A stretch of 64,000 nt of DNA from Paenibacillus sp. BSR1-1. GTDB taxonomy: Bacteria > Bacillota > Bacilli > Bacillales > Cytobacillaceae. The notes below the pieces were generated by a model. That model had not been told where the DNA came from and did no database searches. It saw only the letters and a list, made by a program, of their open reading frames with translations. The stretch is from the NCBI RefSeq assembly GCF_030403775.1, contig NZ_JAQMWQ010000001.1:1-64000 (forward strand). Direction: 5' to 3'. The translations under genes were made by a program, and so were the position numbers. Numbering within the stretch: the stretch's first letter is position 1; each line of letters begins with the position of its first letter. This document shows positions 21,460 to 31,700 of the stretch, piece by piece.

Positions 21460-21473
21460 TGAATACGTAACCA
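21460..21473. promoter_or_regulatory. LacI-family operator O1 (proximal)
   Basis: TGAATACGTAACCA with a central ACGT, the usual CG-centred LacI-type half symmetry. It is the exact reverse complement of O2, 98 bases away. Confidence 0.65.
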
Positions 21474-21557
21474 TTTTTGTGAAAAGTAAATTCATTCTTT
21501 CAACCTTACCTTCTTAGTGAAAAGTTGAAAGAATATTAGGTTATGTACCATTTAAAA

Positions 21558-21571
21558 TGGTTACGTATTCA
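21558..21571. promoter_or_regulatory. LacI-family operator O2 (distal)
   Basis: TGGTTACGTATTCA, reverse complement of O1; flanking A/T bases extend the match to AAAATGG/CCATTTTT. Paired sites suggest looping or cooperative repression of the permease operon. Confidence 0.65.
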
Positions 21572-21598
21572 TTTTGAAGCAAAATAGAAAAACAAACC

Positions 21599-22603
21599 TT
21601 ATTGTTTATTTTCTATTTTTCTAGTTGTTCTTCTGTTGAATATTTTAACAGGTTCAGTTATTTTAATGCAATCATTTTTTTTATTTTCGATCATTTCAAT
21701 TAATTCAGAGATTGCCAAGAGTCCTAGATTTTGCTGTGAGATACTGCCTACAGTCGTCAGTTGGATCAATCCATGCTGACTAATGTCTACGTTATCAATC
21801 CCAATAATACTTAGGTCATCGGGTACTTTGAAACCTTCACTAATGGCATCGTCTAATAAATTTAATGCCAAAGAATCCGCACCAGTACAAATGGCGGTAG
21901 GACGATGCTTCAGTTTCATTAGGCAATGAAAAGCAGTTGAAATTTCTTGTTTAGAAGTATCAGTATTGAAGATATATTGTTCAGACAATGGTAGGTTATA
22001 ATCTTTGATTGCTTGAAGAAATCCAGAATATCGGTTGTTAAATGAACTGACTGTCAAAGGTCCGCCAACCCATGCAATGGTTTTATGACCTAGCTCAATC
22101 ATGTGTTGTGCCGATAAATATCCAGCTTGAAAATTGTCAATTTCAACAAAGTTTTCATTTTTTTTATGCTTTCGATTGTAAGTAATGAATGGAATATCCA
22201 TTTGTTTAAGCTTTTCGAATATTGGATCATCAATCAAAATACACGATAGAATGATACCATCCACTTTATTTTCAAAAGCAGTCGCATATGCTTCAGGTAA
22301 TTTATGATCGTTTACGTACTGTACGTTAACCCGGTACCCCATTTCATTAGAATAATTTATAATCGCGGAAGTTGTATCAACAAAAAATGGGTTGTGCAGT
22401 GGTCCGGATAAAAGAGCAATTGTATTTGTTTTATTTTGGACAAGTGACCGCGCATGAGCATTAGGTATATAGTTCAACTCGTCAATTGCTTTCATCACTT
22501 TATCAAGGGTAGGTTTTTTAACAAATTCTGGCGTATTTAATACACGAGAGACAGTAGTTTGGGATACGCCTGCGTGTTTTGCGACGTCTTTCGATGATAC
22601 CAA
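21599..22603 (-). CDS. LacI-family transcriptional regulator
   Basis: 334 aa. N-terminal LacI helix-turn-helix (SSKDVAKHAGVSQTTVSRVLNT, residues 3-24), hinge region with PNAHARSLV, then the periplasmic-binding-protein-like effector domain (TNTIALLSGPLHNPFF... to TTVGSISQQNLG). It is transcribed toward the permease/ALDH/ADH operon. The two CG-centred operators between it and the permease, and a related site (TACGTATTGGTG) before its own start, make it the local repressor. The effector is unknown. Confidence 0.9.
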   Translation of the reverse strand: MVSSKDVAKHAGVSQTTVSRVLNTPEFVKKPTLDKVMKAIDELNYIPNAHARSLVQNKTNTIALLSGPLHNPFFVDTTSAIINYSNEMGYRVNVQYVNDHKLPEAYATAFENKVDGIILSCILIDDPIFEKLKQMDIPFITYNRKHKKNENFVEIDNFQAGYLSAQHMIELGHKTIAWVGGPLTVSSFNNRYSGFLQAIKDYNLPLSEQYIFNTDTSKQEISTAFHCLMKLKHRPTAICTGADSLALNLLDDAISEGFKVPDDLSIIGIDNVDISQHGLIQLTTVGSISQQNLGLLAISELIEMIENKKNDCIKITEPVKIFNRRTTRKIENKQ

Positions 22604-22643
22604 GGCGGTACCTCCTTTTTTGTATAAAGATTAATGAAATTAA

Positions 22644-22660
22644 ACACCTACGTATTGGTG
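22644..22660. promoter_or_regulatory. Possible autoregulatory LacI operator
   Basis: CACCTACGTATTGGTG contains the TACGTATT core of O2, 41 bases upstream of the regulator start. It is asymmetric, so weaker evidence. Confidence 0.4.
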
Positions 22661-22772
22661 AAGACGGAGGTACATGGAACTCCACGTTTCTTACCATTTA
22701 CATAATTATATAATATCTAGAGGCATTTTTCTTGTGTGTTTTTAATATACAATTATTCTTTATGATTCTAAT

Positions 22773-22800
22773 AAAAAAGACCATTTTCGGAAAAATGGTC
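22773..22800 (-). terminator. Terminator of the pyroglutamate operon
   Basis: Stem GACCATTTTT / AAAATGGTC followed by TTTTTT on the minus strand, after pxpA. Confidence 0.85.
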
Positions 22801-22889
22801 CCATTTTAATTTATTTATTTGTCTATGATTACCTACTTGTTCTTATTAATATAGAATTCTAACTCAGCAACATTACCATATAATAACGA

Positions 22890-23666
22890 TCAACCTTCGA
22901 CATACATCGAGGATAGCCGGGCACGAACTTCAATACCCTCTGTTGCAAGTGCTGAACGAATATTGCGGGCAAATTCAAGGGCATGCAGTCCATCCCCATG
23001 AATGCAAATCGTATCTGCTTGTACTTTGACGTCATCCCCTTGCACTGAGCGGACAACGCCTTCTTTTACCATACGGATAATCTGTTGGACAGACTCTTCG
23101 TCATTGGTCAGTAAGGCATTGGCTTGTTTTCTCGGCGTTAATGTCCCATCTGATTGGTAGCTTCTGTCTGCAAATACTTCATGGGCGGTGGGCAGGCCCA
23201 GTTTTTCTCCGGCTTTGACCAGCTCACTTCCTGCAAGGCCAAATAAGATTAAACCTGGATCTGCCTTAAAAACAGCTTCAGCAATCGCCACCGCTAGCTC
23301 CGGATTTTTGGCTGCCATATTGTACAATGCTCCATGCGGTTTAACATGCCGTAAGCTTCCCCCTTCTGCATGGGCAAAAGCATGGAGAGCTCCGATTTGG
23401 TAGAGAACGATATCATAAGCTTCCTGTGGAGAAATATCCATGTTCCTGCGGCCAAATCCTATTAAATCCGGCAGTCCGGGATGAGCACCAAGGGCAACAC
23501 CTTTTTCTAATGCCATCTTAACCGTCTCTCTCATCGTTGAGGGGTCTCCGGCATGAAAACCGCAAGCAATGTTGGCGGACGTTACATAATTTAAAATTTC
23601 CTTGTCATTTCCTTTTTGGTAAGTACCAAAACTTTCACCCAGATCACAATTTAAATCAACAAACAT
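22890..23666 (-). CDS. pxpA: 5-oxoprolinase subunit PxpA (LamB/YcsF family)
   Basis: 258 aa. Part of the three-subunit prokaryotic 5-oxoprolinase that uses ATP to open 5-oxo-L-proline to L-glutamate. Signature starts: [12 protein letters not shown] at the N-terminus, [12 protein letters not shown] near residue 32, [16 protein letters not shown], and [12 protein letters not shown] near the end. It is last in the operon, after pxpB and pxpC. Confidence 0.95.
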   Translation of the reverse strand: MFVDLNCDLGESFGTYQKGNDKEILNYVTSANIACGFHAGDPSTMRETVKMALEKGVALGAHPGLPDLIGFGRRNMDISPQEAYDIVLYQIGALHAFAHAEGGSLRHVKPHGALYNMAAKNPELAVAIAEAVFKADPGLILFGLAGSELVKAGEKLGLPTAHEVFADRSYQSDGTLTPRKQANALLTNDEESVQQIIRMVKEGVVRSVQGDDVKVQADTICIHGDGLHALEFARNIRSALATEGIEVRARLSSMYVEG

Positions 23667-23740
23667 CTTTATTTCCCCCTGCCTTGATACAGTAATAAAA
23701 TCACCAAGCCTGCCTCAAAATACAAAAATGCGTCTCCTAT

Positions 23741-24757
23741 TCACGAGCGAGTCGCATGGCGGGTGATCAAATCGATTCCACGGGAGAACGTTTTAATCAT
23801 TCCCTCTACTTTCATCATCTCTTGCTGTGCTTCCATCAAAGAAATTTCCTTAAATCTGATTGTTGTTCCAGGTTTTCGCTGAGCTAAAATCGGTAAATCA
23901 ACAGAAGCAACGAAACCCAGCTTTGGATAACCACCCGTGGTTTGCCTGTCTGCCATGAGGATAATTGGCTGGCCATCAGACGGTACCTGAATCGTTCCTG
24001 CCGTTACAGCCTCAGAAAGGAGTTCGAGCGGCTGCTCCAATTCCAGCCTGGAGCCGGATAACCTGTAGCCCATTCGATCAGATTGCGGACTAATTTGGAA
24101 TTCTTGTTGAAAAAAGACGCGTCTGCTTTCTTGTGAGAATTGATCGAACTGCGGTCCTCGAATGACACGAACGATTGATTTTTCATAAGAAGGAAGCATG
24201 GTTTCACCAATGTACCAGTCTGCAGCCACAAACGGGAACCTGTCACGTTTATTTGCTAGCAGACCAATAAGCTGCATGCTGTTGTCATTAGGCTGGTTCA
24301 TTTGCAGGGAATCTCCTTTTTTTAGTGGACGCCCTTTAAACCCGCCAATCTCTGCCCGTAAATACGTGCTCCTGCTTCCAAGGACTTGGGGCACATCAAT
24401 ACCGCCTGCAAAGCTAATATAGGCGCGACAGCCTTTTTTCGCTTGACCGAACTCGAGGACACTTCCTCCACTCACCCAGACGGGACGCCAGGAAGGGACC
24501 GGTTTTCCATCAATCATTGGGGAGAATACCCCGCCGCATATGGCAATCAGCTGGTCTTCGTGAAACTTTAATTTCGGTCCAAGAAGCGTGATTTCCAGGG
24601 CAGCATCGTTCTCAGGATTACCGACAAGTCGGTTAGCAAGCCTTAATGCAAGTGTGTCCATCGCACCGCTCACGATGACACCATGCTGTTGATGACCGAA
24701 TCTCCCCATATCTTGTACGGTAGTGCATAGTCCTGATTGAAGTACTTCCACACTCAT
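23741..24757 (-). CDS. pxpC: 5-oxoprolinase subunit PxpC (biotin-dependent carboxylase-like domain)
   Basis: 338 aa. N-terminal block VEVLQSGLCTTVQDMGRFGHQQHGV and the later PQFDQFSQESRR, SDRMGYRLSG and QIIL-like DRQTTGGYPKLG match the KipA/AHS2 family. It works with PxpB and PxpA in ATP-dependent 5-oxoproline hydrolysis. ATG 24757 overlaps the pxpB stop as TGATG, so translation is coupled. Confidence 0.93.
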   Translation of the reverse strand: MSVEVLQSGLCTTVQDMGRFGHQQHGVIVSGAMDTLALRLANRLVGNPENDAALEITLLGPKLKFHEDQLIAICGGVFSPMIDGKPVPSWRPVWVSGGSVLEFGQAKKGCRAYISFAGGIDVPQVLGSRSTYLRAEIGGFKGRPLKKGDSLQMNQPNDNSMQLIGLLANKRDRFPFVAADWYIGETMLPSYEKSIVRVIRGPQFDQFSQESRRVFFQQEFQISPQSDRMGYRLSGSRLELEQPLELLSEAVTAGTIQVPSDGQPIILMADRQTTGGYPKLGFVASVDLPILAQRKPGTTIRFKEISLMEAQQEMMKVEGMIKTFSRGIDLITRHATRS

Positions 24758-25464
24758 CAATCTGCCCCTCCCAATGCAACGTATTCTTCCTGTGTAACCG
24801 GCCTGAAACGAACAATGTCTCCGGCGCGTAGTAGGCTTGGCGGATTCTCATCTGGCTGAAATAAGGCCAACGGAGTTCTCCCGATTAGCTGCCAGCCGCC
24901 AGGACTTTCAATGGGATAAATCCCTGTCTGTTCCCCGCCAATTCCCACACTCCCTTCAGGAATAGCTAAGCGTGGCGAACGACGGCGGGGTGTACTGATC
25001 CGTTTGTCCATGCCTCCTAAATATGGGAATCCGGGAGCAAAGCCGATCATATAGATAAGGTATTCAGCCTCGGAATGAATGCGAATCACTTCGTCTGGTG
25101 TTAGACCATTATGGCTGGCGACTTCCACCAAATCCGGGCCGAAATCTCCTCCATAGCAAACAGGAATCTCTACCCTTCTCGCTTCTCCTGCCTTCCTGCC
25201 CGCGAATTGCGAGACCATCTCCTTCAATTTGCCAAGGACCCATTCATACGGAAACGAAACCCCTAAGTGAAACAACCTGATGGGGTCATAATAAACAACC
25301 ACCGTCGTAAAGCCGGGGACAATTTCAACCATCCCCTCAAAAGGATGTTCCTCTAAATAACCTAATAATGCCATTACTTTTTCATGTGTCCTACTGTCAA
25401 TACCATCGCCCAACGTGACAACAATTCCCGAATCTCCAAGCGGACAAAATGGGTCGAAATCCAT
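24757..25464 (-). CDS. pxpB: 5-oxoprolinase subunit PxpB (AHS1/KipI family)
   Basis: 235 aa. The family blocks are present: LGDSGIVVTLGD near the N-terminus, VEIVPGFTTVVVYYDP, IPVCYGGDFGPDL, YMIGFAPGFPYLGG, and the GSVGIGGEQTGIYP/SPGGWQLIGRTP C-terminal core. KipI of B. subtilis is a paralogous kinase inhibitor, but the pxpBCA order here supports the oxoprolinase role. Confidence 0.93.
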   Translation of the reverse strand: MDFDPFCPLGDSGIVVTLGDGIDSRTHEKVMALLGYLEEHPFEGMVEIVPGFTTVVVYYDPIRLFHLGVSFPYEWVLGKLKEMVSQFAGRKAGEARRVEIPVCYGGDFGPDLVEVASHNGLTPDEVIRIHSEAEYLIYMIGFAPGFPYLGGMDKRISTPRRRSPRLAIPEGSVGIGGEQTGIYPIESPGGWQLIGRTPLALFQPDENPPSLLRAGDIVRFRPVTQEEYVALGGAD

Positions 25465-25535
25465 CCAATCCCCCTCCTTTGTCCTGTTACATAGAATGAA
25501 CTAAAAAAAGAGGAGTTTTGCATCCCCCTCATTTA

Positions 25536-26183
25536 TTAGCTGATTTGACCGCCAAGAGCAACAATGTCTTTTTCAAAAGTTACAGCTGTCTCGATTGCTA
25601 CCTTTAAACCATTTACAATGGTTTCTAACGCCATACTTGGCTGCCCCGGATATTTCACCGCCTGTTCAGGAAGGAACGGTATGTGAATGAATCCTCCAAT
25701 TATAGCATGATTTAATGATGCAAGCTGATGCATTAACCCATAAAACAAGTGATTGCACACAAACGTTCCAGCTGTTTGCGATACGGAAGCAGGAATCCCT
25801 TTATCATTCATCTCTTTTACCATTGCCTTGATCGGTAAAGTAGACCAATACCCAACGGGTCCATCCTCCACGATCGCCGTACCGAGGGGCTGGTTGCCTT
25901 CATTGTCCGGAATGCGGGCGTCATCGACATTGATCGCCACCCGTTCGACCGTAATATCGGATCGGCCACCCGCCTGCCCGACACAAATGACGATGTCAGG
26001 CTTTGTCTCATCGATTGTTCTTGCTAAATGATCAAGCGATTTATAGAAAACCGTAGGAATTTCAGAGACTAAAATTTCATATTTTTCCGTAACGGTTCCT
26101 GCCAGTTCTTTAACAGCTTCTAACGCTGGATTGACAGTTTCACCACCAAACGGATCAAAGCCAGTAACTAATACCCTTTTCAT
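25536..26183 (-). CDS. pcp: Pyrrolidone-carboxylate peptidase (pyroglutamyl peptidase I)
   Basis: 215 aa from ATG 26183, the usual length; a longer frame to 26267 overlaps iclR and has no ribosome site, whereas GAGGGAGAAGG precedes this ATG. Cysteine peptidase (C15) that removes N-terminal pyroglutamate. Visible are [13 protein letters not shown], the Glu in [20 protein letters not shown], catalytic Cys in [11 protein letters not shown] and catalytic His in [12 protein letters not shown]. Its product feeds the pxpBCA genes directly downstream. Confidence 0.95.
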   Translation of the reverse strand: MKRVLVTGFDPFGGETVNPALEAVKELAGTVTEKYEILVSEIPTVFYKSLDHLARTIDETKPDIVICVGQAGGRSDITVERVAINVDDARIPDNEGNQPLGTAIVEDGPVGYWSTLPIKAMVKEMNDKGIPASVSQTAGTFVCNHLFYGLMHQLASLNHAIIGGFIHIPFLPEQAVKYPGQPSMALETIVNGLKVAIETAVTFEKDIVALGGQIS

Positions 26184-26214
26184 CCTTCTCCCTCTTTCTT
26201 TGTTGATTGCAGGA

Positions 26215-26979
26215 TTATTGGTTTCCTTCCCGGTAGCCCAATCGGGAAGATATTTCCCTTGCAGCATTTTTGATTAAGTCAATTAATTCCGGTAGGCGAT
26301 CGGCCCCAAAGCGTGAATCAGGACCAGCAATGCTGAGTCCGGCTGCAAGAAAGCCGGTATGATCAAAAATCGGTGCCGCAATGGAAACCGTATCATTTTC
26401 CAATTCCGAATAACTGATGGTATACCCAGATTTTCTTGCTTCCACCAAAGCCTGCTTCATTCGCTCCTTATCCGTAATCGTCCCATTGGCGATTGCCGCC
26501 AGTTCTGTTTCTTGTAAATAGTGTTCTTGTTCTTCTTCAGTTAAAAAGGCAAGAATAATTCTCGAACAAGCCCCTGCATATAACGGAGATCTTCGGCCAA
26601 CCTTTGTATATAGCCGAACAGGATGCGGCGTGTCCAATTTTTCGATATAGATGGCATCATTACCATCCTTGATAATCAAGTTAACAGCCTCTTTTCCCGT
26701 ATCCCTAAGTTCTTTCATGATGGGCAAGGCGAGCTGCCGGATATCCAATCGATCGGCAACTAATTGGCCAAACTGTAAAAATTGCAGTCCAAGCAAATAT
26801 TTGCCCTCATTGTTTTTTTGCAAAAACCCCATCGTTTCGAACGAACCGACCATCCGATGTACAGATGTTTTGGGCACTTCCAAAAGGTCGACCATTTCAT
26901 TTAATGACAGTTCCGAATGTTGTAAAAAAAGATTCAACACATCCATCGATTTCACAACTGTTATATTTTTGTTTTGCAT
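26215..26979 (-). CDS. IclR-family regulator of the pyroglutamate operon
   Basis: 254 aa. N-terminal winged HTH ([30 protein letters not shown]) and C-terminal IclR effector domain ([24 protein letters not shown]). It lies inside the operon it most likely controls, between the DUF979 transporter subunit and pcp. A TTCCG-N5-CGGAA palindrome typical of IclR targets sits in front of the first operon gene at 32.2 kb. Confidence 0.88.
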   Translation of the reverse strand: MQNKNITVVKSMDVLNLFLQHSELSLNEMVDLLEVPKTSVHRMVGSFETMGFLQKNNEGKYLLGLQFLQFGQLVADRLDIRQLALPIMKELRDTGKEAVNLIIKDGNDAIYIEKLDTPHPVRLYTKVGRRSPLYAGACSRIILAFLTEEEQEHYLQETELAAIANGTITDKERMKQALVEARKSGYTISYSELENDTVSIAAPIFDHTGFLAAGLSIAGPDSRFGADRLPELIDLIKNAAREISSRLGYREGNQ

Positions 26980-27012
26980 CCCTTACTCCTCTATTTAATC
27001 AATCTCATTTTA

Positions 27013-27966
27013 TTATAGCGAGAATAAATACATTAACAGAGTATTAACTCCTAAAATAATCAGTGCAGTTGGAACTTGTACCTTAATAACTTGATATTTA
27101 TCCTTTAAATCCAGTAAGGCGGCAGGAACAATATTAAAGTTTGCACCCATCGGTGTCATCAAGGTTCCACAATATCCGGCAAACATTCCGATTGCTGCCA
27201 CATGGTTGGCGTTCACACCAAACTGATTGATCAGTAGAGGTACGGCAATTCCGGCTGTCATGACCGGGAAGGCGGCAAAGGCGTTCCCCATAATCATGGT
27301 AAACAAGGCCATTCCAATACAATATGCAAACACGACCCAGAAAAGAGAATGGGTTGGAATCACATTGCCTACCAGCTTTGAAACAACGGTTCCCACACCA
27401 GCCGTTGTAAACACAGTTCCTAACGTAGCCAGCAATTGCGGAAGTACAGCAGCCCAGCCAATCGATTCCATCAATCTCCTAGACTCCTTAATAGCAGTGC
27501 CAGGTTTGTTTTTAGTCATCACCAAGCCGACAATGAGCGCAATGAAAGCAGCAGCCCCTAACGATACAAGGGTCAGACTCGTTTGATCAAGCACAAATGT
27601 GCCGCCTATTTTGACCCCTTTTAAGCCTACTGATCCCGCCACCGTTAAAATTGGAATTAATAGTGCAGGAATAAAGAGCTTATTTCCTAAGCGTTTACGG
27701 TTATTCTGTCTTTCTTCCACACTAGCCTCATTATAACTGCCAATCTTTAACCCGCCGAAGCCAGCAATTAGAACAAGCACGATTGCAAGAAGCCCCATAT
27801 AAAAAGGTGGAATGACCTTTCCAAATAGCAGCGTTACCCCATATAGGCAATAGAAAAGTCCTGATGTGATACGACGTGAATTTTTTCGGTCCAAAAAGGT
27901 ATAAATACTTCCTGCGATTGTGATGATTCCTAGAAAAATATAAACATCTTCAAGAGAAATAAACAT
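27013..27966 (-). CDS. DUF979-family subunit of putative 5-oxoproline transporter
   Basis: 317 aa, about ten membrane segments; the central GNAFAAFPVMTAGIAVPLL...GMFAGYCGTLMTPMGANFNIVPAALL motif is characteristic. Always paired with DUF969 in known genomes and found with pcp and pxp genes, hence the transporter assignment (family knowledge plus context; transport not shown from sequence). AGGAGG precedes the ATG; 3-base gap after DUF969. Confidence 0.82.
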   Translation of the reverse strand: MFISLEDVYIFLGIITIAGSIYTFLDRKNSRRITSGLFYCLYGVTLLFGKVIPPFYMGLLAIVLVLIAGFGGLKIGSYNEASVEERQNNRKRLGNKLFIPALLIPILTVAGSVGLKGVKIGGTFVLDQTSLTLVSLGAAAFIALIVGLVMTKNKPGTAIKESRRLMESIGWAAVLPQLLATLGTVFTTAGVGTVVSKLVGNVIPTHSLFWVVFAYCIGMALFTMIMGNAFAAFPVMTAGIAVPLLINQFGVNANHVAAIGMFAGYCGTLMTPMGANFNIVPAALLDLKDKYQVIKVQVPTALIILGVNTLLMYLFSL

Positions 27967-27969
27967 GGA

Positions 27970-28671
27970 TTACGCCTCCTTTTTCTTCGGAGTATTTTTG
28001 CTTGCTTTGTTACCAAGAGTGCGATCGAGTGAGCGATCCAATAGATATAACCGAATGGCATGGACGATTAATGCGGCAATCGCGGTTGGAATCGCCCATA
28101 AGGCCATCTTCAATGGATCTGAATGAATATGGTTTTGTTCGAAGAATCCTTGCATCAATAATATGGCACCGACGGCGACAAACACATCTTCCCCGAAAAA
28201 GACACCGATATTGTCTACTGCAGCAGAATGGGCACGGATTTTGTCCCTTACTTCTTCAGGAACCTCTCCATATTTAGCCTCGGCAGCACCTTCTGCCATT
28301 GGCGCAACAAGCGGACGAACCATTTGTGCATGACCGCCAATCGAAGTAAGACCAACGGCTGCAGCCACTTCACGAATAATAAAGTAAACTGTCAAAATGC
28401 GTCCTGTCGTTGCTGCTTTTATTTTGGACACAACATGTTCAGCTTGCTCACGCAAACCATTACGTTCCAGCAATCCGATAATCGGAAGCGTCACAATAAA
28501 GACCGCCATATAGCGATTGGTCGTAAACGCCTGACCAAATTGCGTAATAATCGAATAAAGGGACTGATGGGCAACAAGCCCTGTAACAAGGCCTGCCAGT
28601 GTAACAACTAATAAAGGATTTAAACGGATAATAAAACCAATAATAACGATGACAACTCCTATTAAAACCAT
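27970..28671 (-). CDS. DUF969-family subunit of putative 5-oxoproline transporter
   Basis: 233 aa, five to six membrane segments, with the family blocks FIIRLNPLLVVTLAGLVTGLVA, VTLPIIGLLERNGLREQAE and SIGGHAQMVRPLVAPMAEGAAEAKYG. Forms a unit with DUF979 immediately downstream and follows the giant M14 peptidase gene by about 60 bases. Confidence 0.82.
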   Translation of the reverse strand: MVLIGVVIVIIGFIIRLNPLLVVTLAGLVTGLVAHQSLYSIITQFGQAFTTNRYMAVFIVTLPIIGLLERNGLREQAEHVVSKIKAATTGRILTVYFIIREVAAAVGLTSIGGHAQMVRPLVAPMAEGAAEAKYGEVPEEVRDKIRAHSAAVDNIGVFFGEDVFVAVGAILLMQGFFEQNHIHSDPLKMALWAIPTAIAALIVHAIRLYLLDRSLDRTLGNKASKNTPKKKEA

Positions 28672-28732
28672 CTTTCCAACTCCTCTGCATTATTTTTTCT
28701 TGTTGTTAATACTATGTTTCTTGCTTTAGGCT

Positions 28733-31700
28733 TTAAAGCGGGCGAATTCGTTCAAGCCCGATTCGGATTGTTCCATTTTTTAATGGTTCAGTCCTAAGCT
28801 GAATGTTGACCGCTCTTTCGTTCATCCAGTCAAGGATTGCCTGATGAACGACATGGTGGGCATGCTTACATGCAGCCAATTCTTTGTCATATACCGTTTC
28901 GTCATTCACTTCAGTCATTAAATCCGCAGTTACCCACTGACTGAATCGTTCAATGAAATCATACGATTCCTGATTTGATTGGCTTTCTCGTGTATATGCA
29001 ATACTTCCATGTGATAATTCCACAGGGAAATGGACAGCATCGAAATCGTTCCCCCAACGTCTGTACGTGCTTACCCACATGGCATTGTCTTCTGCCACGG
29101 TTTGGTCTTCATCCAGTCTTTTCGTTACGAATGAACGGAGAGAAGCATGTGCCTCACGGTGGTGAGGGGCAGCATCCGTCAATTCACGCCAAATTGTATA
29201 CATCCTACTGATTGGAATCCAATAGGAGACCGGAAACCTTGGCGGGCTATTATAGCCGCTGAAAGGCTGGATCCATTCATGGGATGGAATCCCATGGTCG
29301 TCGAGTACAACATCCGGCGCCCAGCGCTGCCATACGATTGGATAAACTCTTGCTTCGCCAAACGGGGCATCTTGCTGGAAGCGATACTTTGCATACTCCA
29401 AACCGCACGCATTATATCGGGCGGCATGCAGCTTCCAATAAGGATGCTCGGCTGCCATATCAGCATGTAACGCTGCTCCGTCGACATTTTCAAGCGGAAC
29501 AACGACAAGGTTGATGCGGTTTAATAGCTTTGGGTCATCTGCCAGCTGCTCAATGAATTGAAGTGCAGCATTCGTGCTTGAAACCTCATTGGCATGGTGC
29601 CTAGCATTAAGGAAAAAGGTCGGTTTGTACAGACTGTGCTTTTGGAAGGAGGAGATCGTTTCCCCTGTTCTCCCCTTCGCAAACAGCTCGACAAACCAAA
29701 TCCATTGCCCATTAAAGGAAAAATCAATCGGAACAGCTTGTCCAGGCAGCCGCGATTTCCGTGCCTCTAGCCATTTTTCAATATCTTCGTTCACGAATAC
29801 ATCGGTGTCGAGCGACTTTTCGTTCAAGCTTTCTGCAGATCTCGTAGACTTTTGAAGGCCCGGCACTGCATTAGCCAGCCACTCTCCACACGATTTTTCC
29901 AATTGAGCATGGGGTAATCCGCTAAATAAAAAGGACAATTTCCCCCTAGACTTCGTTACCGCCGTAACTCTCCCCGGTTTCATGATATCTGGAGGATACG
30001 GTTGAATCGTCTGTTGTTCTCCGTTTTCATAAACAAGCACCGCTTTATGTTCAACGGGCATTGGGTATAAAGCAATCTCCGCTTTCGGCTTCTCTCCAAT
30101 TTTTTCATGCATGAATGGGAAAATGCCCCCAGGTGCATCCCAGCCTGGATCTCTAACCCGTTTCCCATGGTCATGTAACGCATGGAGAGTGAAGAAATAA
30201 ATGTCTTCATGCAGCGCTTCCAAAACCGAGCTAACTTCTTCAAGGTGCGAAAGCCTTACATCTACCGCATCCATTTCGACGTGGCACTCAAGACGGGAAA
30301 ATTTAGGAACACCTTCTTGATTCCCAATTTTCTTGATCAACTGCGGCAGCACTATCTCCTGGTACCATATCCAGAATCGATAAGGATTGGTTTGGAAGGA
30401 TTGACCTGCAAGCATTTTGTCAAATTCTTTTTGATAGATCCGGCATCCGGCAAAAGGGACCATCACATTTCCACGTTCAGGCTGATTCAGCATATAAGGA
30501 CAGCTCTCGACCCAACCTTCCCAGCTAGACGAAATCAGTTCCCGGCCTTGCTTATCTTTAGCAACCACTTGAAACATTGGCGCTGAGCGCTCATCGTTCA
30601 ATTGCAGCTGAATTCTTTCTAACGGCAAAGACAATTCCGCAGACAAAATCGCATCAAACGGATACAGCTCTTGCAGGAATCGGTGAACAAGATCAAGGTG
30701 CTTTTTCTCCGGCTGAAAGGCCATAGCCTGGATTTCAATACTATGAATCTCTTTTTCTTGTTTTAGCTTAGGCAATACTTCTTCCATCGCCCAATGCAAG
30801 CCGGATTTATTGGCATCCCGAAAAATAAACTCGGCTCGAATTCCCAAACGGTCGTTCAGGATGGTTTTTAACCGATGACTCCACTCATGGAAACTATCTC
30901 GACTTACAGTTGTCGTGATTTCAATAGAAAGCCCCTTGTCTTTTGGATCGAGCAGTCCAAGGTTTTCCAACAAATAGGCTTCCATATCCACCAATTCCCC
31001 GGAATCCTCCCATTGGGCGGTCCAAATGGGCTGATCTTCTGTAACGGATAAAGTAACGGAAGGAGACCCGCTTCCCTTTTTAGTTAAGTACCGATTCCAC
31101 AGCTCGGCAGGATAAGCCAAATTCTCAGAGACATTGAACCGATTGACTTTCTTGAATTTTAATTCTACAAAAGCTTGCATCGCCAGCTGAGCCCTGGAGC
31201 TGATGTCTTTATTCAAACTTTTAAGTGCCGTAAATCGCTGTGTCCATGTATCTTGTTCTCCACCAGTTGATGGAAACCATTCACGGATCATTTCCCGGGC
31301 CGCTGGAACAATTTTGTCGGCATGGGCACGTATACGAAGTGCCGGAGTGCCTGCCAACTCAGCAAGTTCCCATTTGGTTTGATTACTGGCCTCGTCTGTC
31401 GTTTCACACGAAATAAAGAATCGCCCGCCATTATCCTCACCCATACAACTTGTCATCGGAAAACACACATATCCCGCTGACAGAGCCAGTCTTGCTGCCA
31501 ATTCAACATTAGCAATCGTTAGATCTAAATGAGAATTATTTATTTTTAATAAAACATCAAGGGTAGGAAGTATTTCTCCATCTTTCTGCTGATAAAGCCC
31601 TTCCGTTGTAAAAAGCGTATGTAGCGAATAGGTCTCAAGTAGTTTCACGCTTTGCTTTAAAGAAGATTGTGGCAAAACATTCGTTTCTTTCGAAATAAAT

